64,000 nucleotides of DNA from Lunularia cruciata. Its lineage: Eukaryota; Streptophyta; Marchantiopsida; Lunulariales; Lunulariaceae. Numbering within the stretch: position 1 is the stretch's first letter; the number at the start of each line of letters is the position of its first letter. This document shows, in pieces, positions 9,985 to 19,855 of this stretch. Under the pieces are notes generated by a model, which was given only the letters and a program-made list of their open reading frames with translations, was not told the origin of the DNA and made no database searches. A program made the translations under genes and the position numbers. The DNA lies in the NCBI GenBank assembly GCA_948567375.1, contig OX419763.1, forward strand, positions 868,001 to 932,000. Reading direction: 5' to 3'.

Positions 9985-12492
9985 ATGCCAAGTAAATTTC
10001 CAATCCCTTTGAGTAGTCGTCCTGCAGTAAAGCGTGTCTGAAAGCCCATTGAGAGTGAATTTTTCCTCAATCTCGAGGGAGTTAGAGTGTCTCGTCCAGA
10101 AGAAGGTATCATCTTTCAGCATCGTAGAACGAGAGAACAGATTATGGTGAAGAAGGTGGCCAATGTGTTGGCAGTGCGAAGTTACGCAATTCAAAGATTA
10201 GGTGTAGTAGCTAGAATCAAAGTCTTGACTAGACTTCACATTACTTTCTTAGCATGGAATTGGAAATTCAGTTCCCAGGGAGTGATGGCAGAAATAGCTG
10301 CCAGTAATTGTGAGGAGGGTCCTGAGGTGGAAGGGAAGAGAAGGAATCCGGCTCGATGGACTGAGTCTGATTGGAGGTAAGTATTGGGGAGAGAAGCAGG
10401 AGAGCCGATGGGGATCACCTTCTATGGAAGTGTGATGTTGCAGAAGAGACGGCGGAAATCCGCAACTCATTTTTTGCTCCAAGAACAACAAATGGATCCA
10501 AGGTGGAGTCCTATCGGGACCTGATTCAGAGAAGCATCATGGGGGTGATGATGGCCATGTTCAAGCCAGAATGAACCACATATCTGAACATGCAGCAAGC
10601 CATCTTCTTCCACCAAATGTTTGTAGGAGTTCTGGTGAATTGGGCGAAGTGCTTTCACTACCAAACGACGTAAATGGTGATCAATTGGCAAATAGGTTCT
10701 CTGCCGCATTATTTTGCGCCATTTGTAGTACACGTCTACTTTGGGTTGAACTTGCTAACAATAGAAGAGCGTCATCATATGGTGTCTCATGTTCATCTTG
10801 ACTTACGAGGGGAAGCAGACGAAGAAGAGCGCCTGTATATGCTACATCTGCTAGCCAACAATGAGTATTTCTTGACGACCGGATAGTGAAGGTCGAAGAA
10901 ATCACCAGTCCAAAGACAAAGAAACACGGCAAACCCAAAGAAGTAAAGTCACCTCCCACTCAAAGGAAGAATCGAAGGCTGACTATGAAGAATACAAAGA
11001 TGGTGAGAGAAGCATCATCGGGATTAGAGTCTGAGGAAGAAATCGAGTCGCAACAGGAGGAATCCAAAAAAGAGGAGCTCACCTTAAAAAGTGAGGAGTC
11101 CGGAAGCGATAGCAAGGGAGAGCCAAAAGTTCAGCAATCAATGGCAGTCAGTGAAGCTTGTCATGCGGTGGTGGTGAACAAGCCGAGACCAGAGGAAAAG
11201 GAGGAGTATCTAGTGGGGCCAAGTTCAATAGGCAAAGATGAAGAAAGTACAGAAACGATGTCTCTGAAGATATGAAGATCATGACTTCGGATGAAGGAGC
11301 CGATGAAGGAGGTGAAGACTCAAGATGAAGACTGCAATGTAGAGGAAGAGAACTTTGGTGGGATATTTTATTTGACAAAAGTGGTCACACCATTGCTGGA
11401 GTTACTGAAGGAGCATTGGAAAGTAATTCCCCAAGAGAGTAGGAAGGAGATGAACAAGTTGCAAGTGGTGATGCATTTGTTGAGTGAAGTGAAGGGGTTG
11501 CAGGAGCAACAACTCCGAAGAAGTGAAGAAATGGAAGAACTTCGGAGGGAGGAAGTCTTGAAGAAGAAGACTCTCACAATGTTACAAGAAAGCTGTGAGG
11601 TTAGAAAAATAACTACAGAGGCAAGCCAGAGAATTAACGGAACAGGCAATGTGGCTGAGCAAGATGAAGGAGGAAGTGAGTGATGTGCACATCAAGAATG
11701 TTTATTTGAAGGCAATGCCCATCGTAATGGAGGAGGAGTTGGATAGCTTGAAGAAGAGTGCAACGGGGAAGGATCAAGCATGGCAGAGGGAGTTTGCAGC
11801 CAGGCAGGAAGAAGAGGAACGATTAGGAGAGCCCGTCAGAAGCACGGTATTGTAGAGCATGCAGTATGCAGAAGAGAAGAAGATGCTTTCTGTAGAGTAC
11901 GAAGACAAGCTGAAGATGTATCGTGAAGAATTGAAGGTAGAGCGCTCTCAAGGATATGCATCGGAATCAGTGGGAGAAGTTGCGGGGAAGTTGAGAGCAA
12001 TTCTAAGCATGGAAGCTGAAGGGAGATTGGAAGAAGCCCGCCTACATGAGTTGAAGTTGCTTATGCAGGAAACTCGGAAGAGAAAAGCCAAGGATGTGGA
12101 CATGAACACGTTGTTGATTTGATTGAGAGAGCGTGTAGATTGTAAGATGCTAGAAGTAGAGAACAATGTTAGTCTTAGATTAGATTTAGTCAATTTGGAG
12201 TTAGAGAAGATTCGGAATAGTGTGACAATGGAGAAGAAACCTGATGTTGCAGAAGTAGGAATTCAGGTGTCATCGGACTTGGTAATTGACACATTAGAGA
12301 AGAGTGGGTCAGGAAATAAAGAAGTTGATGGAGTAACCATGAGCTCAATTGTAGTTCCTAGTGTAGAAGTATTAGAATTAGTGCAGGATTAGTAGAATTA
12401 GCTTTACCCGAAGAAGGAGAAGTAGTAGGAAGATCATCGGGTTTGGAAGCTGATGATGCGGTAGACATCAGATCAACATCAGATCGGTGTAA
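9985..12492 (+). pseudogene. LTR-encoded type B protein in the L5 5' LTR, broken
   Basis: It starts MPSKFPIPLSS at 9985; an upstream in-frame ATG at 9931 (MIAIWGN) is possible. Conserved parts: FQHRRTREQIM, FLAWNWKFS, ARWTESDWR (then TAA 10378-10380 replacing a sense codon), NGSKVESYRDLI, FFHQMFVGV-like, HVYFGLNLLT, SHVHLDLRGEADEEE, the acidic SGLESEEE region and the coiled coil MKEEVSDVHIKNVYLKAM...LHELKLLMQETRKR. The tail includes LEKSGSGNKEVDGVTMSSIVV. A one-base loss near 12391 and an 11-12 base duplication near 12465 alter the end. Several frames are used, so both indels and stops have accumulated. Confidence 0.8.
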
Positions 12493-13293
12493 GTATCAAT
12501 TTTGAGATTGGAAGAGGCAGATATGAAGAAATAGATTGTCAATTGGGATCTGTAGGTAGGAAGAGATGTTAGGAAGCGGTGCATAGGTAGGAAGAACTGC
12601 CATTTGCTTCAATATTTAAGTGGAGCATTCACAGTACAATATTGTTCAGTATTCATATTTCTGAAGATAGATAAAGCAAAGTGTTGTTCTTAGTGCTCGT
12701 TGCTTGAGCTTAATTCCGATTGTCAATTCCGTGTTTGTGTTTGTGAGTGTGTGAAGAATTCCAAAGAGTAAGTCAGTGTGTTTGTGGATGTTGGATTCTG
12801 CAGCCTTGATCTTCATTCTGTGGGTTTGATCTTGAGTGAATTGCATCGGAGCAATGCCTTGACAGATCTGAGAGGAATTGTAGTGTTGGTAGTATTCTGC
12901 ATTTGTGAGTGCAACACGAAGTTGATGTGAAGCAATTTCAATTGAGGAAGTTGTGCCTTCAGTGGAGGGGTGGAACAAAATTCTGAGGTGAATTGTTCTT
13001 TGCAGTGAAGTGCCGTCTTTGGGAGAATCTGAATCATCACAATCAAGAGTTGTTTGGACAGAATTTGCTATGTTGTGATTATGTGAGTGAGTATTCGTGA
13101 CAAGTTGTCAAGATTGTGAGCTTGTATACTCTCTTCTGGGTGTAGTTTCTACCTGAGAGATTAAAGAAGAAACCAAGAAGAACTACAATTGTGACTTTTG
13201 ACTTTGTATTTGGACATTTCTGAATAATATCTCTGCGGGAACAAACTTTACTTACCCGATTACCAGAAAAGTGATATTTGCCAAGTTGTCACA
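12493..13293 (+). other. R-U5-like 3' region of the L5 5' LTR
   Basis: About 0.8 kb without coding potential lies between the end of the embedded gene and the end of the LTR. It contains TATTTAAG at 12613-12620, then a segment with 'gataaagcaaagtg', then about 600 bases strongly conserved among all LTR types, finishing CCAAGTTGTCACA. Its equivalents are at 3604-4375, 9082-9877, 22355-23155, 42065-42858, 50691-58156 (with insertions) and, inverted, 27701-28489, 30612-31402, 34371-35147, 42887-43683, 46979-47778, 51168-51964 and 59132-59879. The shared region suggests it carries signals all types need, such as transcription start, polyadenylation and integrase recognition. Short frames in it are not genes. 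Confidence 0.75.
12613..12620 (+). promoter_or_regulatory. Candidate TATA box for the genomic (gag-pol) transcript
   Basis: TATTTAAG lies 674 bases before the end of the LTR, downstream of the embedded gene. The same box (TATTTAAG, TATTTAAA or the inverse) stands at the same place in every LTR that reaches this point: 3724, 9199, 22475, 26392, 42181, 50808, 57389, and inverted near 4676, 28371, 31282, 35034, 43558, 47653, 51838 and 59757. Conservation in all types, while surrounding sequence differs, supports a promoter. It would put U3/R just downstream, so the embedded gene lies in U3. Confidence 0.6.
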
Positions 13294-13300
13294 TGATTTT

Positions 13301-13318
13301 TGGAACCGCTGCCGGGGA
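13301..13318 (+). other. Primer-binding site of L5 (tRNA-Asp-like)
   Basis: TGGAACCGCTGCCGGGGA begins seven bases after the LTR end (13293), separated by TGATTTT. The cleaner version in L13 (42862-42879, minus) is TGGCGCCGCTGCCGGGGA, close to the tRNA-Asp PBS I recall for Athila-like plant elements. The match is from memory and was not searched. Confidence 0.75.
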
Positions 13319-13381
13319 TACAAATCTTGAAAGTGGAAGAATACAAAGCCAAATTCAAAACTGTGTGTCAACGCAATATGA

Positions 13382-15405
13382 ATGTCTGCATCGAGAGAAC
13401 AACTGGGAGAGATAGCTCAAAGGCGAGCATTGCAGTGTGAAGAAGACAAACGTTTGAAAGTCCTATCCACTTTTGATGAAACCGAACAAGAAGCGTTGGA
13501 CTTTCAACTCCTTCACGAAGTGCAAGAAGCCCTGCACGAACTTGACCAAATGAGACATGAAAGAGGATGGCAAGGCTACTTTTCATCCCCGTCTTCCAAG
13601 AAAAAGAAAGACTTGAGCGGGTAGACATATGCATTACGACCCAATACACCGACTTCCCCTAAAGCTGTAAAGGAAGTTGAATTCATTAAGAAGCTCATTC
13701 GCAAAAAGACAGCACAAACACTTATGGAGAAGAGTGTCAACATCTGGTATGAACAATTCACTGGTTATCCTGAAGAAATTTTGAAGACCAGGTTGAAGTT
13801 GTGGAACCTCTTACTTCTATTTGGGTTGAAGTCGACACAACCAGAGAAGAAGAAATTGTCAAAGAAGACCCCAATTTGAACTTGACAAATTGGAACCCGT
13901 GGGCAGACAACACGGCATCCATACCAAGTAGCTCTTTGGTTCCCGTAAGTTCAAACTTACCACAGCCAAATCTGCTGCACCAAACGATGACTTTGTTACC
14001 TGTGACCCGACATGCTTATCAGAAGTATAAAGGTACGGAACAAGACGAAGACCCTAACGAAATTCATCAAGGAGTTCAAAGTCATTTCCTTTGCCAACAA
14101 GGAACATGACTCTGCGGATCGACTGTGGATTTTTCCAAGTCTGCTCCGAAAGAAGGCTCGGAGCTGGTATACCCATGTAACGCAAAAAGGATTCACACCA
14201 CCAGATTGGGCAGACTTACAAAATGGCTTCCTGGAACGATTTCAGGAAGTGGATTATGATACGAGTGTCTTCGTGGCACTTAACGATTTGGATCAAGGGA
14301 AGAAGGAAAAATTGAGAGATTACTCTGAGCGGTTTGTGGCCTTATTGAACCAAGTTCCGAAACAATCCGGTGTGGTGGGTTATTCCGATGCCCAAGCCAT
14401 TACCTGGTTTCTTGGAGTGCTTTCACCAGAGATTCGAATCTTTGCCAAGGAAAGGAATGTAACTTCCTTGGAGAAAGTCCTCAAACATGTCGCCCGATAT
14501 GAGGCGGCTCATTCTCACTCGTCCAGCAACCAAAGAAATCGTGAGAAGAAGGGCAAGAAGCCAAGACAAAGAGCTTCTCGTAGCACTTCCTCTTCTTTGG
14601 AGGAATCCTCCACTCTTCTAGTTCTTCTTTGGAATCCAACGAAGAACCCAAGCCACAGAGAATACAAAGACATGGAGGAAAGAAGCCAGTAACGCTGCCA
14701 GTAAAGAATGTACCTAAGGCGGATCAGAAGTTGGAAACTCTTGTTAAAGAGTTCACGGATTTCAAGATCCAGATGATTGGGGCTAAGGACCAAAGAAAGC
14801 CCCCGTCATTTGGTCGACCAAATGTATGGTGCACTATGTGTGGTAAATCTGGGCATGCTGATACGGAGTGTTTAACTCGTATGGCATTTCCAGTGCAACA
14901 AATTGATTGGGTTCTCAGATGGGAGCAGGGGGAAGAAGAAGAGTCGGTATACCAAACCCAAGAAATACAGCCTCCAGCAAGCCCATCATATCAAGGTCCT
15001 ACGTATAGACCACGGGAGTACAATCCTACTGCTCCCCCAGGAAGACCATCGATGGGTGGCCAAAATAGACCTCAAAATGTTGCATCGAGTGCTTGTTACA
15101 ATTGTGGCGTGATGGGACATTGGTCTCCAAATTGTCCGGAGCCAAGATGACAAATTGGGTACGTGCCCCTTTGTGGGAATTGTAAAGGATTGGGGCACAC
15201 AAGAAATCAGTGCCCACAACCACCCAATCCAAAGCCCCCTGTCAAGTATGTACAGACTCCCGCAGAGCGTGCTGTGCTCCAAGCAAAGGGGGATACGAAT
15301 GTAAATTGTATCACACTTGAGGGAGAAGGGAGTCCCGCTTCAGAAGGAGAGTGGCCAGACCTTGAAATTTTGAAGGTAGAAACTCGCACGGGGAGGAAGA
15401 ATTGA
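13382..15405 (+). pseudogene. gag: gag of L5: capsid-type domain and three zinc knuckles
   Basis: The structural polyprotein would form the particle and bind RNA. It opens MSASREQLGEIAQ at 13382 and has a TAG at 13622-13624 where L14 has CAG. The frame changes near 13800, 14050 and 14610. The central gag domain includes WYTHVTQKGFTPPDWADL, FLERFQEVDYD, LRDYSERFVALLNQVP and AITWFLGVLSPEIR (about 14160-14445). A lysine/serine-rich linker follows. Three CX2CX4HX4C knuckles are visible: 14830-14871, 15094-15135 and 15172-15213, all with intact Cys/His. A TGA at 15148-15150 separates knuckles two and three. The order agrees with plant Ty3/gypsy gag. The damaged L14 homologue is at 58244-59131 and 62866-64000. 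Confidence 0.85.
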
Positions 15406-16307
15406 GCTTCCAAAGAAGCAAATACTATGTCCTCTTCCTCATGAAAAATGAAGAGAATGTGACCACAAGCTATCCTTTCTGCAAAGGAGGAAAAGGTCCT
15501 AGCAAAAGCTAAAGAAAAAGCCTTGCAAAAAGAAATTAAGGAAGTAGTACTACGCACACGGGAGATGAGTTTGAAGGAGAATATGAAGACACAACCTCTA
15601 GTTTTTCCAGCGGATATCAGGTCTGAAGTAAAATACTTGATCCAAGCCAAAGTTGGTCAACCCAATGATCATTGAGTTAAGAACCTATGCACTCCGATTA
15701 CCATCCTCAAGCACCTCGAAGTTCATTTTGAACAGGCGCAAAACTTAGATCCAAAGCCAAAGACGAAGCAGGTGAATTGGGAGGAGTTCCACAGTATGAT
15801 ATTGTGGCAGATATGGCGTCAACAAGCACGAATGTCACATTTAAACAATTGTGGGAGGACAACAAGCTATATAAAAAGTAGCTAAGTTCAGCCCTCAAGA
15901 AAGTAAGGGCGATGACCAAGAAAGACTTGCCCGCAAATTATCATATTGAACAGGAAGATTTGGGATCTCCCAAGGTGGATGCGGAGATAGCAGGCTGTAT
16001 GATCACATCCTTACCCATTGATTCGGGGTCGAGTGTGAATGTCATGATAGAAGACACTGCACACCGACTCGGGTACACAAAGTTTGAACCAACATCCCAA
16101 ATTCTGAAGTTTGCGGATCAAACCAGGAGACGGGCCTTGGGCATGTTGTCAAATATCACTACGATTATAGGAGGGGTGCCCTTCAAATTAAATTACATTG
16201 TATTAAGACCAGTAACCAAAACTAGCTACCCTCTCTTGATCAAAAGACCCTGCTTGTACAGTGCCCAGGTCATGGTGGATTGGCACCAGCAAAAATTTAA
16301 GATTTAA
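15406..16307 (+). pseudogene. Linker and aspartic protease of L5
   Basis: 15406-15911 is decayed linker coding, with stops and a charged KAKEKALQKEIKEVV stretch. The protease frame 15912-16307 (131 aa) has the retropepsin-like signature PIDSGSSVNVM, with the catalytic Asp codon at 16020-16022 (residue 37), followed by a hydrophobic TIIGGVPFKLNYIVL segment and YPLLIKRPCLYSAQ. The usual final LGRPWL motif appears as LIKRPCL. It would cleave the Gag-Pol polyprotein. This domain is one of the better-preserved parts of the element. Confidence 0.8.
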
Positions 16308-17614
16308 AGACATCTCGTCTAAAGAGCAAAAGTTGGTGACGGTGAGTTGGACGAAGGTTCCTCATCTTGGGGAAACTACTTCGTCAGAAGACGAGGATGA
16401 ATCCAAAGATTCATTGTCTTCATCTTCCAAGGACTCCGAAGTCGACATCCAAGTTAATTATCTGGAATGCAACGAGGTAGAGGCCGAAGACAAAGACCCA
16501 TACAACATTGCCTTGAGTGAACAAGACTTGGAAGAAGGGGGTTTGACAGCAATACATCTCGGATTAAGCCGAGTAAGTCACGTAGAAGGTGTCATTAACC
16601 CCGATGACTGTCAAGATGTGGTCTTGACTGAAGCAAAGATTTTAAAGATTTCAAAGATAGTCACCGTAGAGGAGTTTGCAGGATACACTGCCCTATTTAT
16701 AGAGTTCAAGGATGTATTTGCCTGGTCTATTGATCAAATGCCGGGAATTCCACAAGAATTTGGAGAGCACCGGATTGATCTGGTTGAAGGGGCAGTTCCG
16801 GTTTGGCAAAGACAATACCGCTTGAACCCGAAGTACTCCTTCTTGGTGAAAGACAAAATTAATAAGTACTTAGGGGCCGGAATAATTTTCCCTATTCTAA
16901 GCAGTGAATGGATTCTCCCATTGTCATCATTCCAAAGAAGAAGATGGGGAAAATTCGAGTGTGCCAAGATTTTTGCAAATTGAATGCAGTCACCCAAAGG
17001 ACCATCATCCTTTACCGTTTATAGATACAATTCTGGACCAAGTAGCTGGTCATCCTTGTTATAGCTTTCTCTATGGATTTTTAGGGTACAATCAAGTATC
17101 CATTCAAGAAGAGGACAAGGATAAAACCACATTCACGACCAATTGGGGCACTTTTGCTTACAATCAAATGCCCTTTGGGTGGTGTAATGCTCCAGCTACT
17201 TTCCAGCGGATGATAAATTCAATCTTCAAAGATTTTCTGCGCAAATTTGTGGAAGTCTTCATTGATGATTTTTGTGTGTTTGGGCGAAGAGATGTACATT
17301 TAGATTACCATCACCAAACTTTTGAAAGGTGTCATTTTGCTGGCTTGTCATTACATCCGGAGAAATGCTTCTTCGCAATGAAGGAGGGAATTCTTCTGGG
17401 GCATTGGGTGTCAAGCCGAGGTATTGAAGTCAATGTCAAGAAGGTTAAAGTAATCGCAGCTTTGGAATCCCCGAAGAACATCCAGGAGCTGAGAGCCTTC
17501 TTGGGACATGTCGGATACTACAAACGCTTCGTGTCAAATTATGCGGTGCTTGCTGCACCACTTACCAAGCTTCTGAAGAAATCCAAAGACTATCTGTCGG
17601 AAGCAAATCAATAA
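16308..17614 (+). pseudogene. pol: Reverse transcriptase of L5, frameshifted
   Basis: After a linker of about 160 residues (acidic, LSSSSKDSEVD), the RT begins around 16800 with WQRQYRLNPKYSFLVKDKINKYL. The conserved VIIPKKKMGKIRVCQDF segment follows in a different frame near 16920-16980. It continues in a third arrangement with DKTTFTTNWGTFAYNQMPFG, NAPATFQRMI and the active-site FIDDF (Asp codons 17264-17269). The region LHPEKCFFAMKEGILLGHWVSSRGIEV and RAFLGHVGYYKRFV follows. At least two frameshifts and a TAA at 17612-17614 disable it. Motif content is typical Ty3/gypsy RT. Confidence 0.88.
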
Positions 17615-18124
17615 GAAGCTTTCCAGGTGTTGAAGAAGAAATTGGTTGAAGCACCAAGTATGAGGGCCCCAAATTGGGACGTCCCTTTTCATGTATATGT
17701 GGACACTTCATCCATGGCCATCGGAGTTGTCTTAAGTCAGAAGGACGAAAAGAAGAAGGACTACCCAATATATTACACTAGCTGACAATTATCAGTCTCA
17801 GAGAAGAACTATTCAATTACTGAACGAGAAGCACTCGGAATGGTGTATGCCTACAAGAAATTTCATGACTACCTGTTGGGATAAGAATTCTTCTTCAATG
17901 TGGACCATTATGCACTGCAACACTTGGTCAAGAAGGCAGATTTGTCTAGGCAAATTGCACAATGGATCTTGTTGTTACAAGAATTCACATACACTGTACA
18001 AGTAAGGAAGGGAGCTTCGCATTCAAATGCAGACTTCTTATCCAGGTTAGAAACTCAAAACCAAGATTTGGAAATATATGATTGGTTTCCTGATGAAGAG
18101 CTATATCATTTAATGGCTGTTTGA
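17615..18124 (+). pseudogene. RNase H domain of L5
   Basis: The frame continues with EAFQVLKKKLVEAPSM and the active-site-like region FHVYVDTSSMAIGVVLSQ. A TGA near 17783 interrupts before LSVSEKNYSITEREALGMVYA, and a TAA follows at about 17882 (LLG-stop-EFFFNVDHYAL). The end HLVKKADLSRQIAQWILLLQEFTYTV...HSNADFLSRL is the usual gypsy RNase H tail (ADxLSR). It would remove the RNA strand during cDNA synthesis. Two to three stops break it, but the order and spacing are intact. Confidence 0.85.
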
Positions 18125-18154
18125 AGTACGCAGTATGCGGCAGAATATCACTAT

Positions 18155-19437
18155 TTGCATACATGCCATTGTCCTGAGGGGCTAGACCCGGAACAAAGGG
18201 CAGTCTTCCTTCAGAAATTGGGACCATGCCAATTGAAACGCAACACTCTGTTTAAAATGGGCAAAGATGAAGTACTTTGGAGATGTCTGGAAGCATATGA
18301 AGTCGGAGGAGTCATTGAATCCTTACACTCGGAAGCATCGGGAGGACACTATGCCCTGAAAAATACAGTGAAGAAAATTCTTTTGGCAGGGTATTGGTGG
18401 CCTACGGTGTATAAAGATACCCATACACATATTTGAGGTTGTGATGCTTGTCAAAGAACAGGGAAACGGACGGCAACTTCCCAATAGCCTTTGAAACCAA
18501 TTTTTCCCCTGGCTCCATTTGAGAAATGGGGTATTGATTTTGTGGGTCCTATTCAACTAGTAAATTGTGTCACAAGGAAGAGGTACATCCTAGTATGTAC
18601 CAATTATGCCACCAAGATGGTGGAAGCAGAGGCAACACAAAGAGATGATGCAGAGACAATGGCAGAATTTTTCTTCCAAAACATCATCTCCCATTATGGG
18701 TGTCCTCTGGAGTTGGTTAGTTATTGGGGAACTCATTTTTTGAACTCGATGGTAGAAACGTTAACCAAGTACTTCCAAATTAAACATTGGAAGACCATGC
18801 CTTACAACCCAAAAGCAAATGGACTCACGGAGAAGGCCAATGGATTGTTGTGCAAAATTTTGAATAAGGTGACAGTCAATTATGCCTATGACTAGGATAT
18901 GAAGTTACCTGTAGCATTGCGGGCATATCGAACAACTGAAAAGATTACTACCAAGCAAACTCCTTACTTCCTAACATACGGATTACATACCATATTACCA
19001 GTTGAATTTGAAGTACCGACATATAGAATACTTTGTGAAGAACGTTTGTTGGAGGAAGAAAGCCAAGATCTTTGGATCCATCAACTGATGTGGTTGGAAG
19101 AGAAAAGGGATGATGCAATGCAAAATACAAAGAAAATTCAAGAACAATGGAAGGTCAGGCATGATAAAAGAATCAAACCTGTGGCTGTTCAGGAGGGAGA
19201 CTTGGTATTGTTATATGATAATCGCTGCATATTTTTCCAGGAAAATTACATATGAGGTGGATGGGACCGTATCGTGTGATGCACATATATGTTTATGGTT
19301 CTATTCAACTAGCAGACTTGGACGGCAATCCTTTTGCAACTCGTGTCAATGGTTGGAGGGTTAGGAAATATTGGACCCCGAGCCTGACTTTGTATACAAA
19401 CCTGGTTGTCGGTGTTTGCAAGGATGCTCACATTTGA
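18155..19437 (+). pseudogene. Integrase of L5, catalytic Asp replaced
   Basis: The HHCC zinc-binding region is about 18317-18451 (HSEASGGHYALKN ... GCDACQR), with a TGA at 18434-18436 between its His and Cys halves. The catalytic core follows in frame 18491-18895: GIDFVGP (first Asp 18536-18538), SYWGTHF where most relatives have SDRGTHF, so the second Asp is Tyr (18722-18724), and GLTEKANG with the Glu at 18830-18832, keeping D-X35-E spacing. The C-terminal part (LPVALRAYRTT, VQEGDLVLLYDN, then LADLDGNPFATRVNGWR in another frame) ends at 19437. No chromodomain is seen. Directly after it comes the polypurine tract, so there is no internal env-like ORF. Confidence 0.88.
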
Positions 19438-19448
19438 GGGAGGGGGTA
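19436..19448 (+). other. Polypurine tract of L5
   Basis: GAGGGAGGGGGTA lies immediately before the 3' LTR start TGTGGTACCC at 19449. It is the expected plus-strand priming site. Its position fixes the LTR boundary independently of the repeat comparison. Confidence 0.85.
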
Positions 19449-19821
19449 TGTGGTACCCACATTTTTTGTTTTTTTGTGTTTATTAGTGTTTAAGAGAAGA
19501 AGTAAGCACTAGAAGTCGAATTGCGGATGAAGAATGGACGGAAGTAACTCCAGAGGACATCCGAAGAAGACGACATCGAATCCGATGATGGAGGTACTCG
19601 GAAAAAGAGTACGACAGAAAAAGTCCAAAGAGCACCATCTTTGGGTTGGAAGGCGCAAAAGCTACGAAGACCGTTTAACAACCTTGGTACGTGGCAAGAA
19701 AGTACATTTCAAGAAATGGTAGAGGCAAAAGAAGCATGTCTTGACAGTGACCGGGATTTGCATGCAGAAGAGAGAAGGTCAAATTTGAAAGTTACTGAAG
19801 AATGATTGCAATTCGGGGTAA

Positions 19822-19828
19822 TATAAGA
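19822..19828 (+). promoter_or_regulatory. Candidate TATA box for the LTR-embedded type B gene
   Basis: TATAAGA lies 34 bases before the MPSKF start codon (19856). Type A copies have TATAAAAA at the equivalent place (6481-6488, 39464-39470), 27 bases before their ATG. A transcript starting 25-30 bases downstream would have almost no leader, so either the leader is very short or a later ATG is used (the MGGGKK methionine in type A). Confidence 0.4.
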
Positions 19829-19855
19829 TTGCAATTACGCAAGGACAAGTTGAAT

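Larger units (their letters stand above)
5789..13293 (+). repeat. L5 5' LTR (type B), interrupted by L6
   Basis: The LTR starts TGTGGTAACCACATTTTTTG and ends CCAAGTTGTCACA. L6 with one GACCG copy removed leaves about 3.7 kb. The segment 5789-6093 is the type B leader and matches 19449-19753 of the 3' LTR closely. 9883-13293 holds the rest of the leader, the embedded gene (9985-12492), the TATTTAAG box and the R-U5-like tail. The first 300 bases contain no gene; the long minus-strand frames there are shadows. Confidence 0.9.
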
